64,000 nt of DNA from Escherichia coli. GTDB taxonomy: Bacteria > Pseudomonadota > Gammaproteobacteria > Enterobacterales > Enterobacteriaceae. A program made the position numbers and the translations under genes. Below the pieces are notes generated by a model. It was given only the letters and a program-made list of their open reading frames with translations, had not been told where the DNA came from and made no database searches. The stretch spans positions 3,968,001-4,032,000 of the forward strand of contig NZ_AP027764.1 in the NCBI RefSeq assembly GCF_036503815.1, written 5' to 3'. Positions 1 through 9,552 of this stretch are shown here, one piece after another (the stretch's first letter is position 1; the number at the start of each line of letters is the position of its first letter).

Positions 1-1
1 G

Positions 2-2065
2 CGCCATCAGCGTTACCACGGCACCAGCTACAACCTTGAGCCAGACATCAAAAGTAGCCCCGGCGGCTTGCGTGATATCCACACTCTGCAATGGGTGGCA
101 CGCCGTCATTTTGGCGCAACATCGCTGGATGAAATGGTAGGGTTTGGCTTCTTAACCTCAGCGGAGCGGGCGGAATTAAACGAATGTCTGCATATATTGT
201 GGCGTATTCGCTTTGCCCTGCATCTGGTCGTCAGCCGTTACGATAATCGCCTGCTGTTTGATCGCCAGCTTAGCGTCGCCCAGCGTCTGAATTACAGTGG
301 CGAAGGTAACGAACCCGTCGAGCGGATGATGAAGGATTACTTCCGCGTTACGCGCCGCGTCAGTGAACTCAACCAGATGCTGCTGCAACTGTTCGATGAA
401 GCCATCCTCGCCCTGCCCGCCGACGAAAAACCACGTCCAATCGACGATGAGTTTCAGCTACGCGGTACGCTAATCGACCTGCGTGATGAAACACTGTTTA
501 TGCGCCAGCCGGAAGCCATCTTGCGTATGTTCTACACCATGGTGCGCAACAGTGCGATCACCGGCATTTACTCCACCACGCTGCGCCAGTTGCGCCACGC
601 CCGTCGCCATCTGCAACAACCACTGTGCAATATTCCGGAAGCGCGAAAACTGTTTTTGAGCATTCTACGCCACCCCGGAGCGGTGCGACGCGGACTATTG
701 CCAATGCATCGCCATAGCGTGCTCGGCGCGTATATGCCGCAATGGTCGCATATCGTCGGGCAGATGCAGTTTGACCTGTTCCACGCCTACACGGTGGATG
801 AACATACTATCCGCGTGATGTTGAAACTGGAGAGTTTTGCCAGTGAAGAAACGCGACAGCGCCATCCGTTGTGTGTGGACGTCTGGCCGCGCCTGCCGTC
901 AACTGAGCTGATTTTCATCGCCGCGCTGTTTCACGATATCGCCAAAGGACGCGGCGGCGACCACTCCATTCTCGGTGCTCAGGATGTAGTGCATTTTGCC
1001 GAACTCCACGGGCTGAACTCACGCGAAACACAGCTGGTCGCCTGGCTGGTTCGCCAGCACTTGCTGATGTCGGTGACAGCTCAGCGCCGCGATATTCAGG
1101 ACCCGGAAGTCATCAAGCAGTTTGCCGAAGAAGTTCAAACGGAAAATCGTCTGCGCTATCTGGTATGCCTGACAGTGGCTGACATTTGCGCCACCAACGA
1201 AACACTGTGGAATAGCTGGAAGCAAAGTCTGTTGCGCGAACTCTATTTTGCCACCGAAAAGCAGCTACGACGCGGAATGCAAAACACGCCGGATATGCGC
1301 GAACGGGTTCGCCATCACCAACTCCAGGCGCTGGCACTACTGCGCATGGATAACATCGACGAAGAGGCGCTGCACCAAATTTGGTCACGCTGTCGCGCTA
1401 ACTATTTTGTCCGCCATAGCCCAAATCAACTGGCCTGGCATGCGCGCCATTTATTACAGCATGATTTAAGCAAACCGCTGGTACTGCTTAGCCCGCAGGC
1501 TACGCGTGGAGGCACCGAGATTTTTATCTGGAGCCCGGACCGCCCCTATCTGTTTGCCGCCGTCTGTGCCGAATTAGACCGCCGCAATTTAAGTGTCCAC
1601 GACGCACAAATTTTCACCACTCGTGACGGTATGGCGATGGATACCTTTATAGTGCTGGAACCCGATGGCAGCCCACTGTCCGCCGATCGTCATGAGGTTA
1701 TTCGGTTTGGTCTGGAACAGGTGCTGACACAAAGTAGCTGGCAGCCACCGCAGCCGCGTCGCCAGCCTGCCAAATTGCGCCATTTTACTGTTGAAACCGA
1801 AGTGACGTTTTTGCCGACCCATACCGACCGAAAATCATTCCTCGAATTGATTGCCCTCGACCAACCTGGCTTGCTGGCGCGAGTCGGGAAAATTTTTGCC
1901 GATCTGGGAATTTCGCTTCATGGCGCCCGAATTACAACCATTGGCGAGCGAGTAGAAGATTTATTCATAATTGCCACCGCTGACCGGCGTGCGCTTAATA
2001 ACGAGTTGCAGCAGGAAGTGCATCAGCGGTTGACAGAGGCCCTCAATCCAAACGATAAAGGGTGA
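2..2065 (+). CDS. glnD: Bifunctional uridylyltransferase/uridylyl-removing enzyme GlnD, 5' end missing
   Basis: GlnD is the cytoplasmic nitrogen sensor that uridylylates PII proteins (GlnB, GlnK) when glutamine is low and removes UMP when it is high. The frame is open from base 2, and 687 C-terminal residues are present; E. coli GlnD has 890, so about 203 residues, holding the N-terminal nucleotidyltransferase catalytic core, lie outside the window. The visible part contains the HD hydrolase motif ([14 protein letters not shown], encoded near 936-969) for the uridylyl-removing activity, and two C-terminal ACT domains (about 1510-1700 and 1830-2040), which bind glutamine. The end is intact. 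dapD follows 30 bp downstream on the same strand, as in K-12. Identification is by near-complete match to the remembered K-12 protein. Confidence 0.98.
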
Positions 2066-2095
2066 TGTGTTTACTGATATGAAAAGAGTTTAACA

Positions 2096-2920
2096 ATGCA
2101 GCAGTTACAGAACATTATTGAAACCGCTTTTGAACGCCGTGCCGAGATCACCCCAGCCAATGCAGACACCGTTACCCGCGAAGCGGTAAATCAGGTGATC
2201 GCCCTGCTGGATTCCGGCGCACTGCGTGTTGCGGAAAAAATTGACGGTCAATGGGTGACGCATCAGTGGTTGAAAAAAGCGGTGCTGCTCTCTTTCCGTA
2301 TTAATGATAATCAGGTGATCGAAGGGGCAGAAAGCCGCTACTTCGATAAAGTACCGATGAAATTCGCCGACTACGACGAAGCGCGTTTTCAGAAAGAAGG
2401 ATTCCGCGTTGTACCACCAGCGGCAGTACGTCAAGGTGCGTTTATCGCCCGTAACACTGTGCTGATGCCGTCTTACGTCAACATCGGTGCATATGTTGAT
2501 GAAGGCACAATGGTTGATACCTGGGCGACCGTCGGTTCCTGTGCGCAGATTGGTAAAAACGTCCACCTTTCCGGTGGCGTGGGTATCGGCGGCGTGCTGG
2601 AGCCGCTGCAGGCTAACCCGACCATTATTGAAGATAACTGCTTCATCGGCGCACGCTCTGAAGTGGTTGAAGGGGTGATTGTCGAAGAAGGTTCCGTCAT
2701 CTCTATGGGCGTATACATTGGTCAGAGCACCCGTATTTACGACCGTGAAACCGGCGAAATCCACTACGGTCGCGTTCCGGCTGGTTCGGTGGTTGTGTCA
2801 GGTAATCTGCCGTCGAAAGATGGCAAATACAGCCTCTACTGTGCGGTTATCGTTAAGAAAGTTGACGCGAAAACTCGCGGCAAAGTCGGCATTAACGAAC
2901 TGCTACGCACCATCGACTAA
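2096..2920 (+). CDS. dapD: 2,3,4,5-tetrahydropyridine-2,6-dicarboxylate N-succinyltransferase
   Basis: DapD transfers succinyl from succinyl-CoA to tetrahydrodipicolinate in the succinylase branch of diaminopimelate and lysine synthesis, feeding peptidoglycan. The protein is 274 residues, the normal length. The middle and C-terminal half show the left-handed beta-helix hexapeptide pattern of acyltransferases (repeated I/V-G steps such as VNIGAYVDEG and NCFIGARSEVVEG, roughly residues 125-215). The ATG start is preceded by an AGAG-type ribosome site. A strong hairpin with a T run follows the stop, so the gene has its own terminator. The neighbours glnD and yaeI are as in K-12. Confidence 0.98.
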   Translation: MQQLQNIIETAFERRAEITPANADTVTREAVNQVIALLDSGALRVAEKIDGQWVTHQWLKKAVLLSFRINDNQVIEGAESRYFDKVPMKFADYDEARFQKEGFRVVPPAAVRQGAFIARNTVLMPSYVNIGAYVDEGTMVDTWATVGSCAQIGKNVHLSGGVGIGGVLEPLQANPTIIEDNCFIGARSEVVEGVIVEEGSVISMGVYIGQSTRIYDRETGEIHYGRVPAGSVVVSGNLPSKDGKYSLYCAVIVKKVDAKTRGKVGINELLRTID

Positions 2921-2930
2921 AAGTCAGTAC

Positions 2931-2959
2931 ACGGGCAGCATGAAGCTGCCCGTTTTTTT
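2931..2959 (+). terminator. Rho-independent terminator of dapD
   Basis: A perfect 9-bp stem (ACGGGCAGC at 2931-2939, complement at 2945-2953, loop ATGAA) is followed by a run of seven T ending at 2959. It lies 10 bp after the dapD stop and only 13 bp before the yaeI start, so yaeI must rely on readthrough or on a start site inside this short gap. Confidence 0.9.
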
Positions 2960-2972
2960 ACAGGGATGAATG

Positions 2973-3785
2973 ATGATCACACGCAGGCGTTTTTTACAGG
3001 CTGCCGCCGCGACGTTAACGGTGAGTTCAGGTTTCGGTTATATGCATTACCTGGAACCCGGCTGGCTTGAATTAATCCGTCACCGCCTCGCCTTTTTTAA
3101 AGACAACGCAGCACCATTCAAAATTCTGTTTCTGGCCGATCTCCATTACTCTCGTTTTGTTCCTTTAAGCCTGATTTCTGACGCGATTGCTCTTGGCATA
3201 GAACAAAAGCCCGATTTGATATTACTGGGTGGCGATTATGTTTTATTTGATATGCCGCTGAATTTTTCGGCGTTCAGTGACGTACTCTCTCCCCTTGCCA
3301 AATGTGCACCGACATTTGCCTGTTTTGGCAATCACGATCACCCCGTGGGTACAGAGAAAAATCGCTTAATTGGCGAGGCGTTAAAATCGGCGGGGATCAC
3401 TGTGTTGTTTAACCAGGCAACGGTAATCGCCACATCAAAACGGCAATTTGAACTGGTTGGCACTGGTGATTTATGGGCCGGACAATGCAAACCACCTCCC
3501 GCCAGCGAAGCAAATCTGCCTCGTCTGGTGCTGGCACATAATCCCGACAGCAAAGAAGTCATACGTGATGACCCCTGGGATCTGATGCTGTGCGGCCATA
3601 CTCATGGCGGGCAACTGCGCGTACCGTTGGTTGGTGAACCTTTTGCCCCTGTCGAAGATAAACGCTACGTCGCCGGATTAAATGCCTTTGGCGAACGACA
3701 CATCTACACAACCCGCGGCGTGGGCAGTTTATATGGTTTGCGTCTGAACAGCCGCCCGGAAGTAACGATGCTGGAGCTGGTTTAG
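2973..3785 (+). CDS. yaeI: Tat-type metallophosphodiesterase YaeI
   Basis: YaeI is a calcineurin-like metallophosphoesterase; the K-12 protein is known as a phosphodiesterase with a twin-arginine export signal. The N-terminus carries TRRRFLQ followed by a hydrophobic stretch, the Tat pattern. Metal-binding motifs are visible in order: LADLHYS (about residue 50), GGDYV (about 85), GNHDH (about 115), and CGHTHGGQ (about 205). Two in-frame ATGs occur, at 2970 and 2973. I chose 2973 because the AGGG ribosome site at 2962-2965 is then 7 nt away and the length (270) equals K-12. The dapD terminator sits immediately upstream. Confidence 0.94.
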   Translation: MITRRRFLQAAAATLTVSSGFGYMHYLEPGWLELIRHRLAFFKDNAAPFKILFLADLHYSRFVPLSLISDAIALGIEQKPDLILLGGDYVLFDMPLNFSAFSDVLSPLAKCAPTFACFGNHDHPVGTEKNRLIGEALKSAGITVLFNQATVIATSKRQFELVGTGDLWAGQCKPPPASEANLPRLVLAHNPDSKEVIRDDPWDLMLCGHTHGGQLRVPLVGEPFAPVEDKRYVAGLNAFGERHIYTTRGVGSLYGLRLNSRPEVTMLELV

Positions 3786-3946
3786 AACGTGAATTTTATC
3801 GCCAGAATAAAGCAGGTAATTTTTTGATTTTTACGCCATGATAGAAGTCTGGAAGAAAAAGGCTTTCTGCGATCACAGTCGAGCCGGGCGGGCCAGGCCA
3901 AATGCTAAAATAAGCACAATTTACTGACTCATTTTGAGGTAACGCT

Positions 3947-4333
3947 ATGTACGACAATCTGAAAAGTCTGGGTATTACCAATCCTGAAGAAATTGATCGT
4001 TACAGCCTCCGGCAGGAAGCCAACAACGATATTCTGAAAATCTATTTCCAGAAAGACAAAGGCGAGTTTTTCGCCAAGAGCGTGAAGTTTAAATATCCGC
4101 GTCAGCGTAAAACGGTCGTCGCTGATGGTGTGGGTCAGGGTTATAAAGAAGTCCAGGAAATCAGCCCGAATCTACGGTATATCATTGATGAGCTTGATCA
4201 AATCTGCCAGCGTGACCGCAGCGAAGTTGATCTTAAGCGTAAGATCCTCGACGACTTACGTCACCTGGAGTCAGTAGTAACCAATAAGATCAGCGAGATT
4301 GAAGCCGATCTGGAAAAACTGACGCGTAAATAA
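3947..4333 (+). CDS. yaeH: UPF0325 family protein YaeH
   Basis: A 128-residue soluble protein of the UPF0325 family, with no assigned function. It has no signal peptide or membrane segment. The composition is highly charged and the C-terminal third (about residues 80-128) is lysine/glutamate-rich and predicted helical, possibly a coiled coil. The ATG has a GAGG ribosome site about 9 nt upstream. It is transcribed convergently with cdaR, with a shared hairpin between them. Identification rests on the remembered K-12 YaeH sequence and gene order. Confidence 0.95.
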   Translation: MYDNLKSLGITNPEEIDRYSLRQEANNDILKIYFQKDKGEFFAKSVKFKYPRQRKTVVADGVGQGYKEVQEISPNLRYIIDELDQICQRDRSEVDLKRKILDDLRHLESVVTNKISEIEADLEKLTRK

Positions 4334-4346
4334 TGTCATTCTGTGG

Positions 4347-4368
4347 GCCGGGTAAAGTCTCACCCGGC
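4347..4368. terminator. Bidirectional hairpin between yaeH and cdaR
   Basis: Seven-bp perfect arms GCCGGGT (4347-4353) and ACCCGGC (4362-4368) lie between the convergent ends of yaeH and cdaR. T-rich sequence follows on the plus side (TGTAATTTTG). It probably ends both transcripts. Confidence 0.7.
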
Positions 4369-4386
4369 TGTAATTTTGTAATCGAC

Positions 4387-5544
4387 CTACCGCTCTTCAT
4401 CCAGTTGTAACGCCACATACAGCAGCAACCTGTCATCAAAATTGCCCAAATCAAGCCCGGTCAGTTCCGATATACGATTAAGCCGATACTCAAGAGTATT
4501 ACGATGAATAAACAACGCCTTTGACGTTGCCAGCGGTTGCACATTGTGGCGAAACCACGCCGCCAGCGTTCGCCGCAGCAAGCCGTTATTGTCCATCGCT
4601 TTCAGCCGCGCCAGCGGTCGCGCCAGTTCGTTGGCCTGCCAATCGCCACGCAAACTGTCGAGCAACACAGGCAACATCAAATCCTGATAAAAATAGCAGC
4701 GACTTTCGGGCATCCGCTGTTTACCCACCACCATCGTCGTTTTCGCCGTACGATAAGAGCGGGCAATACTGCCTGGTCCGGTAAAATAGTTACCCAGCGA
4801 AACGCGAAAACGTAGCTGACCATACTCTTTCATGCGGGCAATCAGTTGTTCAACTCGCTTACGATGATCTTCTGCATCCCAGCGCCCAAACGAATTCAAC
4901 GCCGGTTTCAACACCACCATTTCGGTCAGTGAAACAATCGCCACCAGATTATTACGCTCGGGTGTAGTCAGCGCGTTTTGCAGTTGCTGTAACTCCGCCA
5001 TTGCGCTATCCACGCCAAGTTGACCGCTATCGACCTCAACAATAGCCACCACTCGCGGTTGATTGAGATCGATCCCCAACCGTTGCGCCCATTCAGTGAG
5101 TGCGGGAGTATTCTCCTCCGCCTGAATCAGGTTCATCACCAACTCTTCCCGCAAACGGCTATCCTGCGCCAACAGATGCATCAACCGCGACTGTTCCAGC
5201 ATCATTTCAGCCGTCATGCAGACCAGTTCGCCATATTTACGCAGATTCTCTGGTTCACCAGTCAAGCCGATTACGCCGACAATTTCACCTTCCAGCCGTA
5301 ATGGTAGATTAATCCCCTGCCGCACACCGTGCAGATGACGTGCCACCGCGTCATCGATATCGACGACTCGTCCCTGTGAAAGTACCAGCAATGCACCTTC
5401 GTGCAATTCACCAATACGCTCACGATCGCCGCTGCCGATAATACGCCCGCGGGCATCCATTACGTTAATATTGGTATCAATGATGCGCATGGTGCGCGCC
5501 ACGATATCCTGCGCCATTTTGGTATCAAGATGCCAGCCAGCCAT
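4387..5544 (-). CDS. cdaR: Carbohydrate diacid regulator CdaR (SdaR)
   Basis: CdaR is a transcription activator for D-glucarate, D-galactarate and D-glycerate catabolism genes and for itself. The 385-residue product has an N-terminal sugar-diacid recognition domain (residues 1-135), a central GGDEF-like/CdaR domain, and a C-terminal PucR-type helix-turn-helix (about residues 330-385, FIHRNTLEYRLNRI). I chose the ATG at 5544 rather than the one six codons upstream, because GGAGG lies five bases before it and the length equals K-12. It sits next to degP, transcribed in the same direction, but the degP terminator separates them. Confidence 0.97.
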   Translation of the reverse strand: MAGWHLDTKMAQDIVARTMRIIDTNINVMDARGRIIGSGDRERIGELHEGALLVLSQGRVVDIDDAVARHLHGVRQGINLPLRLEGEIVGVIGLTGEPENLRKYGELVCMTAEMMLEQSRLMHLLAQDSRLREELVMNLIQAEENTPALTEWAQRLGIDLNQPRVVAIVEVDSGQLGVDSAMAELQQLQNALTTPERNNLVAIVSLTEMVVLKPALNSFGRWDAEDHRKRVEQLIARMKEYGQLRFRVSLGNYFTGPGSIARSYRTAKTTMVVGKQRMPESRCYFYQDLMLPVLLDSLRGDWQANELARPLARLKAMDNNGLLRRTLAAWFRHNVQPLATSKALFIHRNTLEYRLNRISELTGLDLGNFDDRLLLYVALQLDEER

Positions 5545-5662
5545 AAGTCCTCCGTTATGCACGGCTTAGCATAAGGAAGTACGTAACGTACGGCATTGTG
5601 CAAATGCCCAAAGGATGAGGAAGATGTATGGAGTTGTGGTGAAGTTCACAGATTGTAAGGAG

Positions 5663-5690
5663 AACCCCTTCCCGTTTTCAGGAAGGGGTT
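5663..5690 (-). terminator. Rho-independent terminator of degP
   Basis: Perfect 10-bp arms AACCCCTTCC (5663-5672) and GGAAGGGGTT (5681-5690) with an 8-base loop lie nine bp beyond the degP stop on the minus strand. The minus-strand tail is not a clean T run (CTCCTTACA), so the T-tract part is weak. Confidence 0.75.
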
Positions 5691-5698
5691 GAGGAAGA

Positions 5699-7123
5699 TT
5701 ACTGCATTAACAGATAGATGGTGCTGTCGCCGCGCTGAATATTCAGTGCCAGCACAGACGGTTTGCTGTCGAGAACTTTACGCAGTTCAGCGATGTTTTT
5801 CACTGCCTGCTGGTTCGCACCAATAATCACATCACCTTTCTTCAGGCCGATCTGCGCAGCCGGAGTGCCCGTTTTCACGTTGTTCACTACCACGCCCTGA
5901 TCTTTGCCTTTGTTGCTCATCTCAGCGCCTTCAATGCCGTTGAAGATGGTGCTGGAATCAACCTGATTCTGGCTGCTCTGCTGCAGTTCCAGGTTCACGT
6001 TAACCTGCTTCCCGTCGCGCAGTAAGCCCAGGGTCAGTTTGCTGCCTACCGGCATAGTGCCCACCTGAGCACGCAGTGCGGCAAAGCTGCTGATTGGCTT
6101 ACCGTTCAGTGAGGTGATCACATCACCCGCTTTAATGCCCGCTTTCGCGGCGGAAGAGTTCGGCAGAACCTGGCTTACGAAAGCACCGCGCTGGGCGTCA
6201 ACTTTCATCGCTTTCGCCAGATCGGAGTTCAGCTCAGTCCCCATAATACCCAGCTCACCGCGTTTCACCTGGCCGTATTCCACCATCTGCGAGGTCAGGT
6301 TTTTCACCATGTTACTCGGGATAGCAAAACCGATACCGATGTTGCCGCCGTCCGGTGCGAGGATCGCGGTGTTGATACCGATCAGTTCGCCATTCAGGTT
6401 AACCAGCGCACCACCGGAGTTACCACGGTTGATCGCAGCATCGGTCTGGATGAAGTTTTCATAGTTTTCGGCATTCAGACCGCTACGCCCCAGCGCAGAG
6501 ACAATCCCGGAAGTTACCGTCTCGCCCAGACCAAACGGGTTACCAATTGCTACGGTGTAATCACCCACGCGCAGTGCATCAGAATCCGCCATCTTAATTG
6601 CGGTCAGATTTTTCGGGTTCTGGATCTGGATCAGCGCGATATCAGAGCGCGGATCTTTGCCAACCATCTTCGCGTCGAACTTACGACCATCGCTCAGCTG
6701 GACTTTAATCACCGTCGCGTTATCAACAACGTGGTTGTTGGTGACGACATAGCCTTTATCGGCATCAATGATGACGCCGGAACCCAGCGCCATGAATTTT
6801 TGTTGCTGGCCGCCGCCATTACCGCCCTGGCCCCCCTGGCAGAACGGAGAGCTCTGGAACGGAGAACCTTCCTGGCAGAACGGAGAATCATCACCGAAGA
6901 ACTGCTGGAAATTACGCGGCATACGCGGCGTATTAACAGTTGTGCTACCTTCTACGTTAATGCTGACCACTGAAGGCATCACCTTTTCGAGCATTGGTGC
7001 AAGGCTTGGTATCTGCTGGGCTGTCGTTGCTGAAGAAGTCTCAGCCGCCGTTGCAGAGAGCGGAGATAACGCCAAACCTAAACTCAGAGCCAGTGCACTC
7101 AGTGCTAATGTGGTTTTTTTCAT
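5699..7123 (-). CDS. degP: Periplasmic serine endoprotease/chaperone DegP (HtrA)
   Basis: DegP degrades or protects misfolded envelope proteins in the periplasm. The 474-residue precursor begins with a 26-residue signal peptide ending SATA-A. The trypsin-like domain shows the His in TNNHVVD, the Asp in RSDIALI and the catalytic Ser in NRGNSGGAL. Two PDZ domains follow (about residues 280-370 and 385-470). The LA loop is rich in Gln, Gly and Cys (residues about 70-110), as in the family. The single gene is flanked by a terminator and, upstream, by a sigma-E promoter, which matches its known envelope-stress control. Length and start equal K-12. Confidence 0.98.
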   Translation of the reverse strand: MKKTTLALSALALSLGLALSPLSATAAETSSATTAQQIPSLAPMLEKVMPSVVSINVEGSTTVNTPRMPRNFQQFFGDDSPFCQEGSPFQSSPFCQGGQGGNGGGQQQKFMALGSGVIIDADKGYVVTNNHVVDNATVIKVQLSDGRKFDAKMVGKDPRSDIALIQIQNPKNLTAIKMADSDALRVGDYTVAIGNPFGLGETVTSGIVSALGRSGLNAENYENFIQTDAAINRGNSGGALVNLNGELIGINTAILAPDGGNIGIGFAIPSNMVKNLTSQMVEYGQVKRGELGIMGTELNSDLAKAMKVDAQRGAFVSQVLPNSSAAKAGIKAGDVITSLNGKPISSFAALRAQVGTMPVGSKLTLGLLRDGKQVNVNLELQQSSQNQVDSSTIFNGIEGAEMSNKGKDQGVVVNNVKTGTPAAQIGLKKGDVIIGANQQAVKNIAELRKVLDSKPSVLALNIQRGDSTIYLLMQ

Positions 7124-7168
7124 GTATTTCAGTCTCGATTAACAGATAACGCAAAATTGCTGTGTTCT

Positions 7169-7196
7169 TCAGATTCGTTTTATAGCGCGAAGTTCC
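7169..7196 (-). promoter_or_regulatory. Sigma-E promoter of degP
   Basis: On the minus strand GGAACTT (7196-7190) and TCTGA (7173-7169) are separated by 16 bp, which matches the sigma-E (RpoE) -35/-10 consensus and the known degP promoter. It lies 46 bp upstream of the degP start codon. Confidence 0.9.
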
Positions 7197-7252
7197 GAAC
7201 TAAAGTTTCTGCAAAAAGTAAAAATTTATTGTCCGTCTTTACAAAAGCCTGG

Positions 7253-8770
7253 TTATTGTTCTACGGCCATCAGACGTCGGTATTCATCCCACGCATAGAG
7301 GTCGGTCATACCGCTGATATAATCCTGTAGCAGGCGGCAGCGGTAATAATATTCCCATAGCGGAAACTCAGGAGAATCTGACGGTAATTTACTGACAGCC
7401 TCGACATAGGCCAGCCGATGGCGCGTCGAGAGTTTGTGGAATAAGCGAGATTCAATAGGGAAACGTTTCACCCGTTCTTTTTCTACCAGTTCAGTAAAGT
7501 CTGATAACGACAGGTTTAATAAAGGACGATAAATCTCTAATAATCCGCTAATGACCCGATAGCCCTGCAATTCAAGCTGCTCGACATCTGGATGGCTAAA
7601 CACATGTTTTACAGCGACATTTTTATATAGCTTTAGAAGATCGCTGCATTCGCTGGCATCTTCCAATAATGCATGATTAAACGTTCCGGCGAAAATCGCA
7701 GGCAGATTATCAATAAATCGTTGTGCCGCGTAGGGTACCAGTTTATTTAGGGTGTTTACCCGTAAATACATAAAAAACTGATCTTCCGTACTGCGGCTTA
7801 AACTATTTGAGCGTGATTTTTCCCAGGCATTTTCAACCACCAGCGAAAAGAGCGAACCTTTCTCATGCTGGCCCCACGCCTCGTGCAAATGATGATAAAG
7901 CTGCTCAACGGTAAATATTCTTTTCTCTACCGCATCTTCAAGGTCTGCCACACAATAGGAGATGTCGTCGGCAGCTTCCATAATCCACGTTAATGGAAAA
8001 CGACTGTAAAGCGCCAAATTAAGTTCTTTACGCAACCGGGCAATATAGGCTTCTTCAGAAAGATAATAACCCGGCTTTTTCATTAAATAGTGATGTGTCT
8101 CAGGCGTTTCACCACGCCACCACGCCGGACGAGTATATTTTAAAATACCGCCAACCTGTGCCCAGGTGAGATTCATCCGCATCAATGTATGCACCAGACG
8201 AATGCCTTGTGCATTCCCCTCAAAATGACATAAGTCCTGACGTATTTTGCGCCGCAGCTCGTTAAGCGGTTCTTCCCCGTCCCGTAAACGTAGTGCTGCC
8301 ACGCTGCAGCGATCGTCAGTCAGAGGCTGGCTTTCGGCATCAGCCGGATACAAACGCTGGCGAAACCAGTCATTTATCGCCGCTTCGCCAAAATGGCCAA
8401 ACGGCGGATTGCCGATATCGTGCATCAGGCATGACATCTCAACAATACTTTCAAAGGGGCCGGTCAGTTCATCCAGACCATACTCTTCCAGTAATTTAAG
8501 CTCTTTCAGACGGCTTAAAATTTCTTTGGCGATGTAGCGCCCCACCTGCTGGACTTCCATTGAATGGGTTAGACGCGTGCGCACGGCGGCATTTCGCTCC
8601 AGCGGAAAAACCTGGGTCTTTTGTTGCAGACGACGAATTGCCGGAGAGTTGATAATACGCCCGCGATCGCTCTCAAAGATTCGCAGGATCTCATGTTCGG
8701 TTTTAACGCCCTGTGGTGAACGGTAACGACGATGCCAGTTTATTTTTTTTCGGAAATCAATCTGTGCCAT
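7253..8770 (-). CDS. dgt: Deoxyguanosine triphosphate triphosphohydrolase (dGTPase)
   Basis: Dgt hydrolyses dGTP to deoxyguanosine and tripolyphosphate, lowering the dGTP pool. The 505-residue length is that of the E. coli enzyme. The HD-domain metal motif is visible as MHDIGNPPFGHFGEAA (about residues 116-131), with upstream RLTHSMEVQQVGR supplying the first His. The gene is divergent from mtn with an 83-bp gap. It faces degP in the same orientation but the sigma-E promoter between them starts a separate transcript. No irregularities are seen. Confidence 0.97.
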   Translation of the reverse strand: MAQIDFRKKINWHRRYRSPQGVKTEHEILRIFESDRGRIINSPAIRRLQQKTQVFPLERNAAVRTRLTHSMEVQQVGRYIAKEILSRLKELKLLEEYGLDELTGPFESIVEMSCLMHDIGNPPFGHFGEAAINDWFRQRLYPADAESQPLTDDRCSVAALRLRDGEEPLNELRRKIRQDLCHFEGNAQGIRLVHTLMRMNLTWAQVGGILKYTRPAWWRGETPETHHYLMKKPGYYLSEEAYIARLRKELNLALYSRFPLTWIMEAADDISYCVADLEDAVEKRIFTVEQLYHHLHEAWGQHEKGSLFSLVVENAWEKSRSNSLSRSTEDQFFMYLRVNTLNKLVPYAAQRFIDNLPAIFAGTFNHALLEDASECSDLLKLYKNVAVKHVFSHPDVEQLELQGYRVISGLLEIYRPLLNLSLSDFTELVEKERVKRFPIESRLFHKLSTRHRLAYVEAVSKLPSDSPEFPLWEYYYRCRLLQDYISGMTDLYAWDEYRRLMAVEQ

Positions 8771-8853
8771 GTCCTCTCCCGCGTGAGAAATACGCTTCCC
8801 CGTAAGCGCATGGTAAACTATGCCTTCAAATCGGGCTTATCGCGAGTAAATCT

Positions 8854-9552
8854 ATGAAAATCGGCATCATTGGTGCAATGGAAGAAGAAGTTACGCTGCT
8901 GCGTGACAAAATCGAAAACCGCCAAACTATCAGTCTGGGCGGTTGCGAAATCTATACCGGCCAACTGAATGGAACCGAAGTTGCGCTTCTGAAATCGGGC
9001 ATCGGTAAAGTCGCTGCGGCACTGGGTGCAACTCTGCTGTTGGAACACTGCAAGCCAGATGTGATTATTAACACCGGTTCTGCTGGTGGCCTGGCGCCAA
9101 CGCTGAAAGTGGGCGATATCGTTGTCTCGGACGAAGCACGTTATCACGACGCGGATGTCACGGCATTTGGTTACGAATACGGTCAGTTACCTGGCTGCCC
9201 GGCTGGCTTCAAAGCTGACGATAAACTGATCGCTGCCGCTGAGGCCTGCATTGCCGAACTGAATCTTAACGCTGTACGTGGCCTGATTGTCAGCGGCGAC
9301 GCTTTCATCAACGGTTCTGTTGGCCTGGCGAAAATCCGCCACAACTTCCCGCAGGCCATTGCTGTAGAGATGGAAGCGACGGCAATCGCTCATGTCTGCC
9401 ACAATTTTAACGTCCCGTTTGTTGTCGTACGCGCCATCTCCGACGTGGCCGATCAACAGTCTCATCTTAGCTTCGATGAGTTCCTGGCTGTTGCTGCTAA
9501 ACAGTCCAGCCTGATGGTTGAGTCACTGGTGCAGAAACTGGCACATGGCTAA
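8854..9552 (+). CDS. mtn: 5'-methylthioadenosine/S-adenosylhomocysteine nucleosidase
   Basis: Mtn (Pfs) cleaves adenine from methylthioadenosine, S-adenosylhomocysteine and 5'-deoxyadenosine, recycling by-products of spermidine synthesis, methylation and radical-SAM reactions; it also yields the AI-2 precursor. The 232-residue protein has the phosphorylase-like fold motifs NTGSAGG (about residues 74-80), SGDAFI (about 152) and VEMEATAIAHV (about 171-181), the last with the substrate-binding Glu. Its stop overlaps the start of btuF by 8 bp, so the two are translationally coupled. Length and start match K-12. Confidence 0.98.
   Translation: MKIGIIGAMEEEVTLLRDKIENRQTISLGGCEIYTGQLNGTEVALLKSGIGKVAAALGATLLLEHCKPDVIINTGSAGGLAPTLKVGDIVVSDEARYHDADVTAFGYEYGQLPGCPAGFKADDKLIAAAEACIAELNLNAVRGLIVSGDAFINGSVGLAKIRHNFPQAIAVEMEATAIAHVCHNFNVPFVVVRAISDVADQQSHLSFDEFLAVAAKQSSLMVESLVQKLAHG

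Noticed and set aside
2105..2764. A 219-codon open frame antisense to dapD
   Set aside because: It is a shadow of dapD with no domain, ribosome site or promoter.
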